Counted from the stretch's first letter, positions 1 through 7,490 are shown. The stretch: 38,691 nt of DNA from Longimicrobium sp. (GCA_036389795.1 DASVWD010000215.1:1-38691), one strand, 5' to 3'. The notes: generated from the letters alone by a model not told the origin. Numbers and translations: made by a program.

Positions 1-393
1 GCGCGCGGCCAGGAGCCCGGCGTTGGCCGCGCCCGCCTTGCCGATCGCCACGGTGGCGACGGGGACGCCCTTCGGCATCTGCACGATGGAGAGGAGCGAG
101 TCGAGCCCGCTCAAGCTCGAGGAGAGGACGGGGACGCCGATGACCGGGAGGACGGTCTTGGCGGCGGTCATCCCGGGGAGGTGCGCGGCCCCGCCGGCGC
201 CGGCGATGATCACCTCCAGCCCGCGCTCCTCGGCCTGCTCGGCGTAGCGGAACATGCGGTCGGGCGTGCGGTGCGCGGAGACGATCTCCATCTCGTACGC
301 GATCCCCAGCTCGTCCAGCACCCGCGCCGCCTCCTGCATGGTCTCCCGGTCGGAGCGGCTCCCCATGATGATCCCGACCCGCGGCTGGCTCAT
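1..393 (-). CDS. purE: N5-carboxyaminoimidazole ribonucleotide mutase PurE (cut by the window edge)
   Basis: PurE catalyses the mutase step that turns N5-CAIR into CAIR in cytoplasmic de novo purine synthesis. The visible 131 residues begin [15 protein letters not shown], the typical PurE nucleotide-binding start with the GSxSD loop. They continue with SAHRTPDRM (the conserved AHRTP substrate loop), [13 protein letters not shown] and the PVIGVPV stretch. The ATG at 393 is the natural start because the GSRSD motif lies just behind it. The last roughly 30 residues lie outside the window. It is the only core-metabolism gene here and probably marks the chromosomal border of the accessory DNA to its right. 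The family call is firm from motifs alone. Confidence 0.97.
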   Translation of the reverse strand, partial: MSQPRVGIIMGSRSDRETMQEAARVLDELGIAYEMEIVSAHRTPDRMFRYAEQAEERGLEVIIAGAGGAAHLPGMTAAKTVLPVIGVPVLSSSLSGLDSLLSIVQMPKGVPVATVAIGKAGAANAGLLAAR

Positions 394-534
394 CTGTCGT
401 CGAACCGTCGTCGTCGCCGGTTTCCGCTTACTTCTTCCAACCGCCAGCCGCGTCCTCGCCGACTGGCGGCCGTCGAGGCGCCGCGAGCAAACGCCCCGCG
501 CCGGGCCGAGTACATCACTGCCTTCCAGACCACT

Positions 535-933
535 TCAGGAGAGCAGTTCCTTGCGAACCTCCACGAACCACGGCGGCGCGATGATGCCCGCGAACCGAAA
601 TGCTTCGTCGAACCCGTTCAGCACACGTACCACCGCACCATGCTTCGACTGCTGGGGTACCGGTCTAAGCAGCCGGCGCAGGAGCGCAGCGACGGCCTGG
701 AAGGGCATGTCGACCCCCGAATCGTCCTGTCGGAGCGAGTACCACAACCGCAGCTTGTCCCAGGTCTTTGCATAAGGCTCGGCGCCGTCGATCACGCCGC
801 GCAAACCCGTTGGGGACATCCCCACCTCGCGAGCCAGGCTTCGCAAGGAGGTACGTTGCTCGGTTGTGGCGAGCGCCTCACGGATCTGTTGCAGCTCGTC
901 CGATTCGAGATGCGAATGGTTGGGATGACTCAT
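535..933 (-). CDS. Small helix-turn-helix protein, SPTGL family (paralog A)
   Basis: This 132-residue protein has an N-terminal helix-turn-helix-like segment (about residues 15-50: TSLRSLAREVGMSPTGLRGV) and a helical C-terminal half ending in PPWFVEVRKELLS. It is clearly paralogous to the gene at 10922-11380: both share REAL, RTSLR, MSPTGLRG, IDGA, RVLNGF and EAFRF in the same order. More distant relatives lie at 1826-2305, 2498-3058 and the broken copy at 29609-30144. Its ATG overlaps the stop of the upstream 77-aa gene as ATGA, so the two are probably translationally coupled. DNA binding is inferred from the HTH pattern; no target is visible. I do not recognise a named family. Confidence 0.8.
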   Translation of the reverse strand: MSHPNHSHLESDELQQIREALATTEQRTSLRSLAREVGMSPTGLRGVIDGAEPYAKTWDKLRLWYSLRQDDSGVDMPFQAVAALLRRLLRPVPQQSKHGAVVRVLNGFDEAFRFAGIIAPPWFVEVRKELLS

Positions 934-1163
934 CGGCCATCAATTCCGGTGGTTCCGCTCTCGGGCTGCTGCAGCCGTCTCCACTGGATTTCCTCGGACA
1001 GCCCATGAACCGCGGCTTCCAGTACCTCAACTCGTATCTGCAGGTCTTCCTGCACTGCCCGAGCCTGGCGACCACTCCGCGTAGCGTCAATTGCAGGTCG
1101 GACGACGCGCTCAACGAGGTACACGGCTCCTACAACCAATCCGACGATCTCGATTCCGATCAT
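930..1163 (-). CDS. Small single-pass membrane protein with predicted coiled coil
   Basis: This 77-residue protein starts with a hydrophobic segment (about residues 1-18, IGIEIVGLVVGAVYLV) followed by an amphipathic, heptad-like stretch (about residues 30-60, with RAVQEDLQIRVEVLEAAVHG). That suggests a membrane anchor with a short cytoplasmic coiled coil. The TGA stop overlaps the ATG of the downstream HTH gene by the ATGA arrangement, so I take both as real and co-translated. No enzymatic motif is visible. Pairing of an anchored coiled-coil peptide with an HTH protein could mean membrane sequestration of the regulator, but this is speculation. Confidence 0.65.
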   Translation of the reverse strand: MIGIEIVGLVVGAVYLVERVVRPAIDATRSGRQARAVQEDLQIRVEVLEAAVHGLSEEIQWRRLQQPESGTTGIDGR

Positions 1164-1193
1164 CTGGGACGCACCCCTGGTGTGGTTTATCTC

Positions 1194-1496
1194 TCAGCAG
1201 CGAGTCGGCGGCGCCTCGCCGATCGCGACGTCGGCCTCAGGCGCGCGATCCAGCAGTTCCGCGACGAAGCGGGCGAGGAGACGCCCCACATCGCAGTCTG
1301 CATCCATGTACTCGATCACCCCCTCGACCTTGAGCTGCACCGCGTAATCGGGCTCTCCGGTCCCCGGCGCCACCAATGTCGCGAAGGCTCCTGGCCACGG
1401 GATGCAGTGGAGGATCCCGGCTGCGTCGATCCGCTCGACGACCTCCTCATCGGAGACTGCGTACAGCGGCCCGTATGGTGTCACGTACCGTCGCAT
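1194..1496 (-). CDS. Hypothetical protein, 100 aa
   Basis: The reading frame MRRYVTPYGPLYAV... is protein-like, with mixed alpha/beta composition and an acidic middle (EGVIEYMDADCDVGRLLARF). It has a plausible purine-rich ribosome site (GAAGGTG) before the ATG. It lies 30 bp upstream of the 77-aa membrane protein gene on the same strand, so it probably belongs to the same transcript. I recognise no family. The last residues (PPTRC) include a C-terminal cysteine. Confidence 0.55.
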   Translation of the reverse strand: MRRYVTPYGPLYAVSDEEVVERIDAAGILHCIPWPGAFATLVAPGTGEPDYAVQLKVEGVIEYMDADCDVGRLLARFVAELLDRAPEADVAIGEAPPTRC

Positions 1497-1535
1497 GCAT
1501 CGGCACCTTCTTCGTGGGGGCAGTTCGCGCGGGGC

Positions 1536-1823
1536 TCAGTTTCCGCCGCCGAACATCAGCCAGTGCAGGTGCGAGCGGGGATGCTCGCCCTCCCACTCCG
1601 GCTCAGGCCGGGGACGCCCGCCGCGCCACTCCCACCAGCCCGCCAGGACCCTGGCGGGGACGAGCGCCCACGGATATCCCGGCGGCTCCCCAGGAAAGCG
1701 ACGCAGGTACCGCGAGCACGGGGTGCACAGGATGCGCGGCGGCGGCCGCTCGGCGCGTGAGCTTCCGTGAGCGCCAGTCACCGGTCCCGTGCACGCCCGG
1801 ACATCCGGCGGCTCGCCGCGCAT
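1536..1823 (-). CDS. Hypothetical protein with a CxxC pair, 95 aa
   Basis: The ATG at 1823 lies two bases after the stop codon of the upstream HTH gene (1826-2305), an operon-like spacing, and this decides the start over longer open frames. The N-terminal 30 residues are Pro/Arg-rich. The C-terminal part is Trp-rich and contains one CTPC pair (RILCTPCSRYLRRF) that could bind a metal with a partner, but there is no second CxxC in the chain. The end LHWLMFGGGN looks like a natural C-terminus. No family was recognised. Confidence 0.5.
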   Translation of the reverse strand: MRGEPPDVRACTGPVTGAHGSSRAERPPPRILCTPCSRYLRRFPGEPPGYPWALVPARVLAGWWEWRGGRPRPEPEWEGEHPRSHLHWLMFGGGN

Positions 1824-1825
1824 GC

Positions 1826-2305
1826 CTACTCCTCCGGAACGGCTCGGGCCCGGCGACGAGTGGGACGTCGGCGGGCGGGGGGCGCATCCATCCCGAGCTC
1901 CGAGCGCACCCACTCCGGAACACTGTCTCCGGCTCGGTGGTGGCCGCTCGCGAGCGCTTCCGCCAGCTCCCGGCGCACGCGGGATCGCGCAGTTCCAGGC
2001 AGGTCCCGCGTGAGCGCGGCGAGCAGGACCGACGCGAGCGGTGTGGAACCCGGGGGGCGGTTCTCGGCCCAATCGCGGATTCGGCTGAGATGCGTCGCGA
2101 TCGGGACCGTTTCCAGGGCCAGGAACTTCCGCAGCACGATTCGCCCGACGCCGATCTCCTCGGCGACGCCCGCGAGGCCGCGATGCACCGCGATCTCGCG
2201 CCGGAGAGCCGATCGAAGCGCCTCCAACTCCCGCTCAGCCGAGAGGAGGTCGACTTCGGCCTTCTCGATCGGTCCTGGCCCGATCAGTCTCCCGATTCCC
2301 ACCAT
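1826..2305 (-). CDS. Helix-turn-helix-like protein, distant SPTGL-family member
   Basis: The open frame extends further upstream, but the ATG at 2305 is preceded by a strong GGAGGTG ribosome site, giving 159 residues that start MVGIGRLIGPGPIEKAEVDL. About residues 35-65 (HRGLAGVAEEIGVGRIVLRK) look like a helix-turn-helix. The rest is helical, followed by a VPEWVRSELG element that corresponds to PPWFVEVRKEL in paralog A. The C-terminus is an Arg-rich tail. Family membership is my reading of shared order and spacing, not of high identity. It is probably co-transcribed with the 95-aa gene that follows it. Confidence 0.6.
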   Translation of the reverse strand: MVGIGRLIGPGPIEKAEVDLLSAERELEALRSALRREIAVHRGLAGVAEEIGVGRIVLRKFLALETVPIATHLSRIRDWAENRPPGSTPLASVLLAALTRDLPGTARSRVRRELAEALASGHHRAGDSVPEWVRSELGMDAPPARRRPTRRRARAVPEE

Positions 2306-2497
2306 CGCGGCACCTCCGGACGAGTGGCTCTTTCGCAGGATCCGAGAATTCAGATGGACAAAGTGGCCGGGAGAGCCGCGTGCCGGGCGATTCCGCGCGC
2401 CGCGCTTGAAGGAACGCTGCCTCCCGTCGCCGGGCGAGGAGCCATTTGCCACGTCCTCGGTTGGCCACGGGCTCCCCCGAACGTCTCCGCTGGCTCC

Positions 2498-3058
2498 TCA
2501 CCGGCCGACGCCGAATGCGGCGCGGACATCCGGCGCGGGCCACGGTAGCGGCTGCCTCCGCGCTGCATAGGCCTCCTCCACCGCGCGGAGCACCTCCGCC
2601 GCAGCGAGGGTGCGCTGCGGCTCCGGAAGCGACCTCACGAGGTATCGCAGGGCGGCGATCTCGCCACCTCCGTCGGACGCCGCCGGGTCGTTCGCGCACA
2701 CATGCCAGAACCAGGTCTCGAGCTTGCGCCGGGTTTCGGCCTGAGGCGCTCGTACCTCACCCTGGATGAGCTGCCTCAGCGTATCCGGGCTCACTCCCAC
2801 CGTGCGGGCGGCGGCGCGTAGACCCAGCGCTTCGACCCGCGACTCCACGAAAACCCGAAGATCCACGGTCGGAACTCTCGGGGCTACCGCATCCGTGTCG
2901 CGCGTGGGATCAGCCACCGTTCGAGGCCCGGTACCGGGTGGCGCTCGCATCGAATCGCTGCCGCCACCGTTTGCAGCTCTCGCCGGGACCACCATCCGCG
3001 GCAGCAGGCTCGCGTCCGCACCAGGGGCAATCACATGGTCGTTGCTTCTTTCGATCAT
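2498..3058 (-). CDS. Helix-turn-helix protein, distant SPTGL-family member
   Basis: The 186-residue frame has a low-complexity N-terminal 60 residues, then a clear HTH region (LRAAARTVGVSPDTLRQLIQ, about residues 78-97). This matches the RTSLR...VGMSPTGLRGVIDG region of paralog A in order. The C-terminal helical part includes ALRYLVRSLPEPQR and a final PAPDVRAAFG. The start is uncertain: the ATG at 3058 sits against an AGGGG run, and an internal ATG at 2950 would remove most of the unstructured N-terminus. It follows the HNH-like gene by 24 bp and is probably in the same operon. DNA binding is inferred. Confidence 0.65.
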   Translation of the reverse strand: MIERSNDHVIAPGADASLLPRMVVPARAANGGGSDSMRAPPGTGPRTVADPTRDTDAVAPRVPTVDLRVFVESRVEALGLRAAARTVGVSPDTLRQLIQGEVRAPQAETRRKLETWFWHVCANDPAASDGGGEIAALRYLVRSLPEPQRTLAAAEVLRAVEEAYAARRQPLPWPAPDVRAAFGVGR

Positions 3059-3082
3059 CCCCTGTTTGCGCGGCTTCGCCGC

Positions 3083-4090
3083 TCATTGTGGACCTCCTCC
3101 ATTTAGGGCCGAGCGCTCCATCAAGGCTTTGATCCGATGATCCGCCAGCACGCGGCCGACGATCCACCAGGTGTAGAGCCAGGTGGAGTCCTGCGGCACG
3201 CGCGCCTGGTAAGCCGCGAACGACTCGTGTTCGCGGACGGCCACCGGAAGCGGCGCCCCGATCACCCACGGCTCGAGCTGCTGCTGCAGGACCCGCAGGC
3301 GGTCAGCCAGTGAAGCCCTCGTGGCACGCCGGATGATCCGCTCGACCTCCGCCTCGTGGGGGTCCGGCGGCAGGGGCGGGCGGCCCGATGTGGCCGGCTT
3401 CAGGCGCGCATAGGACCGGTTTCGCTCCCGCAAGCACGTCTTGCACAGCCGTGTGCGGATCCTGACCCGCACTCCATCTCGAACCTCCCACCCGGGGTTC
3501 CACGCGGTGTTCTCGGGGGTGAACTCATGGCCCCGCAGGCAGTGGGTCCGGGGCGTGTGCTTCCGCGTCCTGCCCATCTCCCGGGCCAGGCGCCTCGCGG
3601 CCGACGGGTCCAGCGCCGCGAGGTCGAACGGGCTGACGCACCGCTCGTTTCCGCACGTCGTCGTGACGACGCGGCCTGATGGAATCGGACCGCACCACAG
3701 CCGGTACGAGACACGACGCGCCAGCTGTTCACCCAGTGCTTCGAATCTCGGAAATCCCTGGCCGCCAGGCGCAGGGTGGTACGACCCGCCCCACTCCCAG
3801 CACCCCGTCTCCGGATCGACCCGCACCCGCGCGGCGATCTTCTGCGCCAGGGTCGGGGGCGACGGCTTCGAGCGGCAGGCTCGCGCGATGCATCGCCGCT
3901 CCGGCGCCCGCTGTACCGACGATCCGGTCCGCTGCTCGAACGCGACGACGAGCTGCCGGACGCGCTCGCGTGAGAGTCCGATGCGCTCACCGACGGTCTT
4001 GTAGGTCTCTTCCTCAGAGGCCGTGTACGCGGCGACGACGGCGGCCTCACGAGCCGGATCGCGGGTGAGTGGCAATCCGGCCACGGTCAC
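3083..4090 (-). CDS. Sigma region-4-like HTH fused to a degenerate HNH-type domain
   Basis: The start is set at a GTG (4090) that overlaps the TGA of the upstream gene as GTGA; an ATG at 4123 would overlap that gene by 37 bp. Of 335 residues, about 28-50 (TYKTVGERIGLSRERVRQLV) match the helix-turn-helix of sigma-70 region 4. Residues about 97-225 resemble the phage/actinobacterial HNH_3-type layout: CWEWGG, TTTCGNERCVSPFDL, HCLRGHEF and CKTC. In typical members the equivalent of TTTCGNERCVSPFDL carries catalytic and metal-binding histidines (an H before CxNxxC and an NPxHL). Here these are T and D, so nuclease activity is doubtful. The zinc-type cysteines (146, 151, 184, 216, 219) remain. A DNA-binding role is more likely than cleavage. 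Confidence 0.7.
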   Translation of the reverse strand: MTVAGLPLTRDPAREAAVVAAYTASEEETYKTVGERIGLSRERVRQLVVAFEQRTGSSVQRAPERRCIARACRSKPSPPTLAQKIAARVRVDPETGCWEWGGSYHPAPGGQGFPRFEALGEQLARRVSYRLWCGPIPSGRVVTTTCGNERCVSPFDLAALDPSAARRLAREMGRTRKHTPRTHCLRGHEFTPENTAWNPGWEVRDGVRVRIRTRLCKTCLRERNRSYARLKPATSGRPPLPPDPHEAEVERIIRRATRASLADRLRVLQQQLEPWVIGAPLPVAVREHESFAAYQARVPQDSTWLYTWWIVGRVLADHRIKALMERSALNGGGPQ

Positions 4091-4410
4091 GAGCCGAGGC
4101 AGATCGCGCGTGGAGCCGCGCACACCGCCGGGCTTCCTGCAGCCTCACCGCCGCACCCGGCCTGGATTTGCCGAGCCACGCTCCGCGCCAGGTCGCGCAG
4201 CGACTGCGCGAGTGGCCGCGTTCGGTCCACACGGATCCGCGAATCCATGAGCCGAAGGAACACCACGATCACCTGGGACCTTGCCTGGTCGGGACTGAGC
4301 CCCGCCGCCTCCAGCTCCCGCCGGACCGACTCCCGGTGGCGAGCGAACAACGTGGCGAACGCCTCGCCGGCGCCGGTGGCGAGGTAGAGCACTTCGTCGG
4401 GATGCAGCAC
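4087..4410 (-). CDS. Sigma-70 region-2-like protein (split sigma factor half?)
   Basis: This 107-residue GTG-initiated protein resembles the start of an ECF sigma factor. AFATLFARHRESVRREL, GLSPDQARSQVIVVFLRLMD and LRDLARSVARQI correspond to the region 2 helices (typically FxxLYxxYxxxVxxxL, DAEDLxQEVFLRLW and WLxxIARN). It has no region 4; a region-4-like HTH sits in the next gene, coupled by a GTGA overlap. The pair could be one sigma factor divided into two chains. Conserved acidic residues of region 2 are weak here (AEDLTQEVF-type is replaced by QARSQVIVVF), so core-polymerase binding is unproven. The last 25 residues look unstructured. Confidence 0.6.
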   Translation of the reverse strand: MLHPDEVLYLATGAGEAFATLFARHRESVRRELEAAGLSPDQARSQVIVVFLRLMDSRIRVDRTRPLAQSLRDLARSVARQIQAGCGGEAAGSPAVCAAPRAICLGS

Positions 4411-4433
4411 TCGCGGGCGTGGCGCTGGAGGTT

Positions 4434-4826
4434 TCAGGGCTGTGTAGCCGCGGTCGAGAGCGCGGCGATCAGCGGCCTCAGCTCACGCTGACCGGCACCT
4501 TGCCCAAGCCGAAGCATGATCTGGTCAAGACGCGCGGCCGCATTCTGCACGTCCGCCGAGGAGACCGGCTGGCGGCCAGATGCAGGCTGGCTTCCGGCCA
4601 ACGCACGGCTGCTGCGAAGCAACTCGGAGAAAGCGGGTGAAAGCTGGTTCGCGGGGACCGAGGCATCGGAAGTGGAACTCGGGAGCGCCACCGCGTCCAA
4701 TTGCACGGGGACCATTGCCGTCGGCGCAGCAGAGGGGCTGGACCCGCTGATCGACTCAGGCTCGCAAGCAGTGACTACCACGAGCACGATGGCGAAGAGC
4801 GGTAGTGCGCTTCTCATGCGGAACAT
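4434..4826 (-). CDS. Small lipoprotein, 130 aa
   Basis: The ATG at 4826 follows a GGAGGGA ribosome site and begins MFRMRSALPLFAIVLVVVTAC, a lipoprotein signal peptide with a lipobox ending at Cys21. A Ser/Pro/Ala-rich linker follows, then a helical C-terminal region (AFSELLRSSRAL, NAAARLDQIMLRLGQG). It should be lipid-anchored outside the cytoplasmic membrane. It lies 59 bp after the end of the ATGA-coupled group at 4886-6913 and upstream of the sigma-like pair on the same strand. No family was recognised. A membrane sensor for the neighbouring sigma-like proteins is possible but not shown. Confidence 0.75.
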   Translation of the reverse strand: MFRMRSALPLFAIVLVVVTACEPESISGSSPSAAPTAMVPVQLDAVALPSSTSDASVPANQLSPAFSELLRSSRALAGSQPASGRQPVSSADVQNAAARLDQIMLRLGQGAGQRELRPLIAALSTAATQP

Positions 4827-4885
4827 TCGTCCCTCCTGGAAACGAGCTGAGGAAATTGGAGCGGTCTCGGCTCCCCACGACCCTG

Positions 4886-5059
4886 TCACGCCCGCCGTGT
4901 AATTTCCGGGGCCGGTCGGGGAGGACGGGCGCCATCCGATCCCGCACCGCGCGGCCCGATGTTGTGGGTGCCCGGCGGGATCGTGAGGATGTTCCCCCGC
5001 CGGGGAGCGTTCGGCTCTTCGGGAGCCGTCGCCTTCGTTTCGTCGCGACGATCCCCCAT
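4886..5059 (-). CDS. 57-aa proline-rich small protein, translationally coupled
   Basis: The ATG at 5059 overlaps the stop of the upstream HTH-like gene in the ATGA form. The 57-residue product (MGDRRDETKATAPEEP...) has no signal peptide. It contains a central NILTIPPGTHNIGPRGAG element between charged, proline-rich ends. The coupling is the main reason to call it; codon position bias agrees. Function is unknown. It could be a small accessory or toxin/antitoxin-type peptide, but nothing specific supports this. Confidence 0.5.
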   Translation of the reverse strand: MGDRRDETKATAPEEPNAPRRGNILTIPPGTHNIGPRGAGSDGARPPRPAPEITRRA

Positions 5060-5469
5060 CAGGGCTCCTCTCGCCGCGTGTCGTCCTGGTGCGCCGTAAG
5101 CGCGCGCACCCGCTCCTGGAGCTCGTGGATGTACCTGCGGAGCGGCGGCGGGAGCGCCGCGATGTTGACCTCCGTAGGACGCCAATCGGCGTATCCGCTG
5201 GAGGGATCGTCGTCGGCTTCCAGCATTTCCTCGTACGCGTCGAGCGCGCCGGGGAGCGGGATCGTGCGGCGGCGAACGAAGGCCTTCACCGCAGCCATGC
5301 CGAGCCCGGTGCGGGCCGCGACGGCCGCCGGCCCCAGCAGCTCCACCCAGCGGGCGACGTGCGGACGGAGCCGGGCGGCGCGCACTTCGCGCGGCTCGGG
5401 TTCGTCCGGCGCGTTCGCGCGCGGCGGGAGCGGGATCGCCCGGCGCGTATCGCTGGGAGGGCGCGGCAT
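5059..5469 (-). CDS. Small HTH-like protein, 136 aa
   Basis: The basic N-terminus (MPRPPSDTRRAIPLPPR) leads into a probable helix-turn-helix (LLGPAAVAARTGLGMAAVKA, about residues 44-63), an acidic linker and a C-terminal helix (PPLRRYIHELQERVRALTA). Its ATG overlaps the stop of the 40-aa exported peptide gene upstream and its stop overlaps the ATG of the 57-aa gene downstream, both as ATGA. It sits in a strictly coupled four-gene string that starts with the TPR gene at 6913. The order TPR sensor, exported peptide, HTH protein suggests a signalling unit. DNA binding is inferred. Confidence 0.65.
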   Translation of the reverse strand: MPRPPSDTRRAIPLPPRANAPDEPEPREVRAARLRPHVARWVELLGPAAVAARTGLGMAAVKAFVRRRTIPLPGALDAYEEMLEADDDPSSGYADWRPTEVNIAALPPPLRRYIHELQERVRALTAHQDDTRREEP

Positions 5470-5591
5470 CAGAACGGCGTCCGGCCTCGGCTCGGCTGCA
5501 CATCGACGTCATTTCCCGACTGCACGTCATTGCACGACGGCGTCACCGGCAACACCACGAGCGTAAGGGGTAGCGCGAGGCGACGTTTCAT
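5469..5591 (-). CDS. 40-aa exported peptide coupled to a TPR gene
   Basis: MKRRLALPLTLVVLPVTPSC is a short signal sequence: two Arg, a hydrophobic core, and a TPSC that may act as a weak lipobox. A 20-residue tail with NDVQSGNDVDVQPSRGRTPF follows. The start codon overlaps the TPR stop (ATGA at 5588-5591) and its own stop overlaps the next ATG, so translation is probably reinitiated along the chain. A tiny exported peptide encoded at the end of a TPR gene is the layout of Rap-Phr pairs, in which the processed peptide binds the TPR protein. The comparison is one of layout only; the residues are not Phr-like. Confidence 0.55.
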   Translation of the reverse strand: MKRRLALPLTLVVLPVTPSCNDVQSGNDVDVQPSRGRTPF

Positions 5592-6913
5592 TTCATGACG
5601 CGGGAGCGGAGGCGACGCGGAGTCGGGACTGCAATCCCGGGAACTCCGAATTCTTCGAGCAACGCGGCGGCTTCGACCGCCAACGGCTGCTCCACGCGGC
5701 GGGTCGCGATCGCGAGGGCGCGCCGCGCACTTTCCTGCGCCATGCGCACCTCCGTGACGTCGGCCGCGGCTCGCGCGAGTTTCAGCAGGTACCGTGCGGC
5801 CTCGGGCGTTTCGCCAAGGCGCTGGAGGGCGTCCAAGACATCCAACCACGCCTGCTGGAGAACGGTCTGCTCCCCCGCGCCGCCGGCCGCCTTCACTAGC
5901 AGCGTCAGCGTCTCGATTCGTTCTCCGTGCGGGCGCCTGGTGGGGAGGAGGTTCTGGAGGATGTGCATCGCTGCGAGGCTGTTGTCGCCCCGGCGAAGCA
6001 TCAACTCGGCGAGATCGTGCAGGAGTGCGGGGATGTCCGGATGCTGCTTGCCCAAGGCGCTGAGGGCGGTCTGCGCGTACCGCTCGGCGTCATCGTGGTC
6101 ATCCGCCGCGACAGCGGCCTTGAAGAGACCGTAGTACGCCTGACCGCGCGTGGCCCATAGACTGTGGCGCCGCGCGGCGCGGGTGGCCTTGAGAAAGCAC
6201 GTGCGCGCGCGCGCCACCTGGTCGCGCAAGAGCATCACGCGCCCCAGCTCGACCCAGGCATCTCCGTACGAGGCCCAGTCTCCCGAGCGGCGTCCAAGCG
6301 CGATCGCGCGGCGCAGCCAGTCCTCAGCCAGGGTGAGGCGGCCGAACCCCGCGGTGAGCTGGCCGACCCGCATTGCGACCGACGCGTCGGCGGGGCTCGC
6401 GGCGGCAGCCGCCTGGGCGAACCACACGGCGGTCTGCGGGACCCGGGCCGAGACCGCCCAGTCGGAGAGGCGCTCGCAGCAGTAGGTGACGTGGCTGGCG
6501 TCCTCGACCACGTCGCTGCGCAGGAGACCCGTCAGCAGCTCGACGGCGGCGAGAGCCTCCCCCGCCAGCCCGGCGTGCTTCACCTGCCGCTCGCGCCGGC
6601 TCAGCGCACCGGCTGTGAACAGGCGAGGCCTCTCCTCGGGCTCGGTGCCGGCCCACAGCAACACGTCGCGGTTGATCTGCCAGAGCAGCATGCCCAAGTC
6701 GCTGCGCAGCTCGTCGAGGATCTCCACGCCGTCCATCTGCGCTATGGAGCCCGGCTCGCGAAACAGCACAGGAGGAAGACACCAGCGCTTGCTCGACTTC
6801 CGGTGCGCGGGCCGGAGCTGCTTCCACGCCTCGCCCCTACGGGCACGCCGTGAGCCGTTGTTCCGGTCGGCGCCACTCGGTGGCGCACTTTCCTGATCGC
6901 GTGAGTCGGACAT
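5588..6913 (-). CDS. TPR-repeat protein 1 (Rap-like size), head of a coupled operon
   Basis: The 441-residue protein is almost entirely helical-repeat. A basic, disordered N-terminus (1-45) precedes an alpha-helical domain (EILDELRSDLGMLLWQ, DVLLWAG). From about residue 150 come TPR-type pairs such as AVWFAQAAAAASPADA and CFLKATRAARRHSLWA, with later units at DDAERYAQTALSALG. There is no signal peptide or enzymatic motif, so a cytoplasmic protein- or peptide-binding role is likely. It has the same length and domain order as the TPR genes at 7487-8812 and 9180-10484; DVLLWAG, VRLWAD and VALWAR align near the N-terminus. A 206-bp piece (6279-6484) is duplicated at 10673-10878. The 40-aa peptide gene overlaps its stop codon. 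Confidence 0.8.
   Translation of the reverse strand: MSDSRDQESAPPSGADRNNGSRRARRGEAWKQLRPAHRKSSKRWCLPPVLFREPGSIAQMDGVEILDELRSDLGMLLWQINRDVLLWAGTEPEERPRLFTAGALSRRERQVKHAGLAGEALAAVELLTGLLRSDVVEDASHVTYCCERLSDWAVSARVPQTAVWFAQAAAAASPADASVAMRVGQLTAGFGRLTLAEDWLRRAIALGRRSGDWASYGDAWVELGRVMLLRDQVARARTCFLKATRAARRHSLWATRGQAYYGLFKAAVAADDHDDAERYAQTALSALGKQHPDIPALLHDLAELMLRRGDNSLAAMHILQNLLPTRRPHGERIETLTLLVKAAGGAGEQTVLQQAWLDVLDALQRLGETPEAARYLLKLARAAADVTEVRMAQESARRALAIATRRVEQPLAVEAAALLEEFGVPGIAVPTPRRLRSRVMK
6279..6484. repeat. 206-bp direct repeat, copy 1 (inside TPR gene 1)
   Basis: This segment recurs at 10673-10878 in the same orientation, without gaps and with 8 mismatches by my count (about 96% identity). 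Here it is part of an intact TPR gene; the other copy is not in an intact gene. Confidence 0.9.
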
Positions 6914-6968
6914 TAGCTGATAGTTCGATACGTCTCGGACTTGGCGGCGGCGACGTATAGGCCCTGAA

Positions 6969-7217
6969 TTAAAAACCCCAATCCATTAGGCTGCTGGGTC
7001 GAACGCACACCGTCACATTCGTGGCGTTAAACATCCGCACTGGAATGGTGATCGTAAAGTCTCCCGCTATGACGGCAAAGGCTTCGTCCCGATCTACGAC
7101 ATAAAAGGAGCCGCAATATTTTGCGATAAGAAGAGGGACTTTCGAGAACTGGGGCGGGATAACAAAAAAAGGGGAGTTGTGATCGGCCCTGCGATATGGC
7201 GTGAACCGGAAGCGCAA
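6969..7217 (-). CDS. Possible small protein, 82 aa, TTG start (doubtful)
   Basis: A frame opening with TTG at 7217 reads with a protein-like pattern of alternating hydrophobic residues (KVPLLIAKYCGSFYVV, FAVIAGDFTITIPVRMF), consistent with a beta-rich domain. It lacks a clear ribosome site and lies between divergent and convergent genes in lower-GC DNA. It could be a remnant of a larger gene or chance coding. The region 6914-7277 holds nothing else I can support. Confidence 0.25.
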   Translation of the reverse strand: MRFRFTPYRRADHNSPFFVIPPQFSKVPLLIAKYCGSFYVVDRDEAFAVIAGDFTITIPVRMFNATNVTVCVRPSSLMDWGF

Positions 7218-7277
7218 GTGTATCTTTCTGCCACACCCGTCGCGATTCTGCCTTCGCCGCGTACCTCCGAGGTGACC

Positions 7278-7490
7278 ATGAAGCCCACACGCATTCTCGT
7301 CGCGATTATCGCAGTCTCAGGAGCTGCCCTCGGGTGCAGCGGAACGAATCCAACCGCGACACCTCATGAGGCGCCGCGGTTTGACTCAGGGTACGGAATG
7401 GGTTCGGGAAGTGTTACAGGAGGAACATCTGAGACAACTCAATTTGATTCCGCGAGTCGGAATGGTTACGGCATGGGATCCGGAAGCTAG
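7278..7490 (+). CDS. 70-aa lipoprotein-type peptide with repeated GYGMGSGS motif
   Basis: A GAGGTG ribosome site precedes the ATG at 7278. MKPTRILVAIIAVSGAALGC is a lipoprotein signal peptide with lipobox AALGC (Cys20). The mature part is about 50 residues, hydrophilic, and carries the motif FDSGYGMGSGS followed by a second NGYGMGSGS at the very C-terminus. The TAG stop overlaps the TAG stop of the convergent TPR gene through a CTAG palindrome. The same arrangement occurs for the 59-aa peptide at 9004. The product should be exported, and the short C-terminal motif could be released by proteolysis. A signalling role is inferred from pairing with TPR genes. Confidence 0.7.
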   Translation: MKPTRILVAIIAVSGAALGCSGTNPTATPHEAPRFDSGYGMGSGSVTGGTSETTQFDSASRNGYGMGSGS

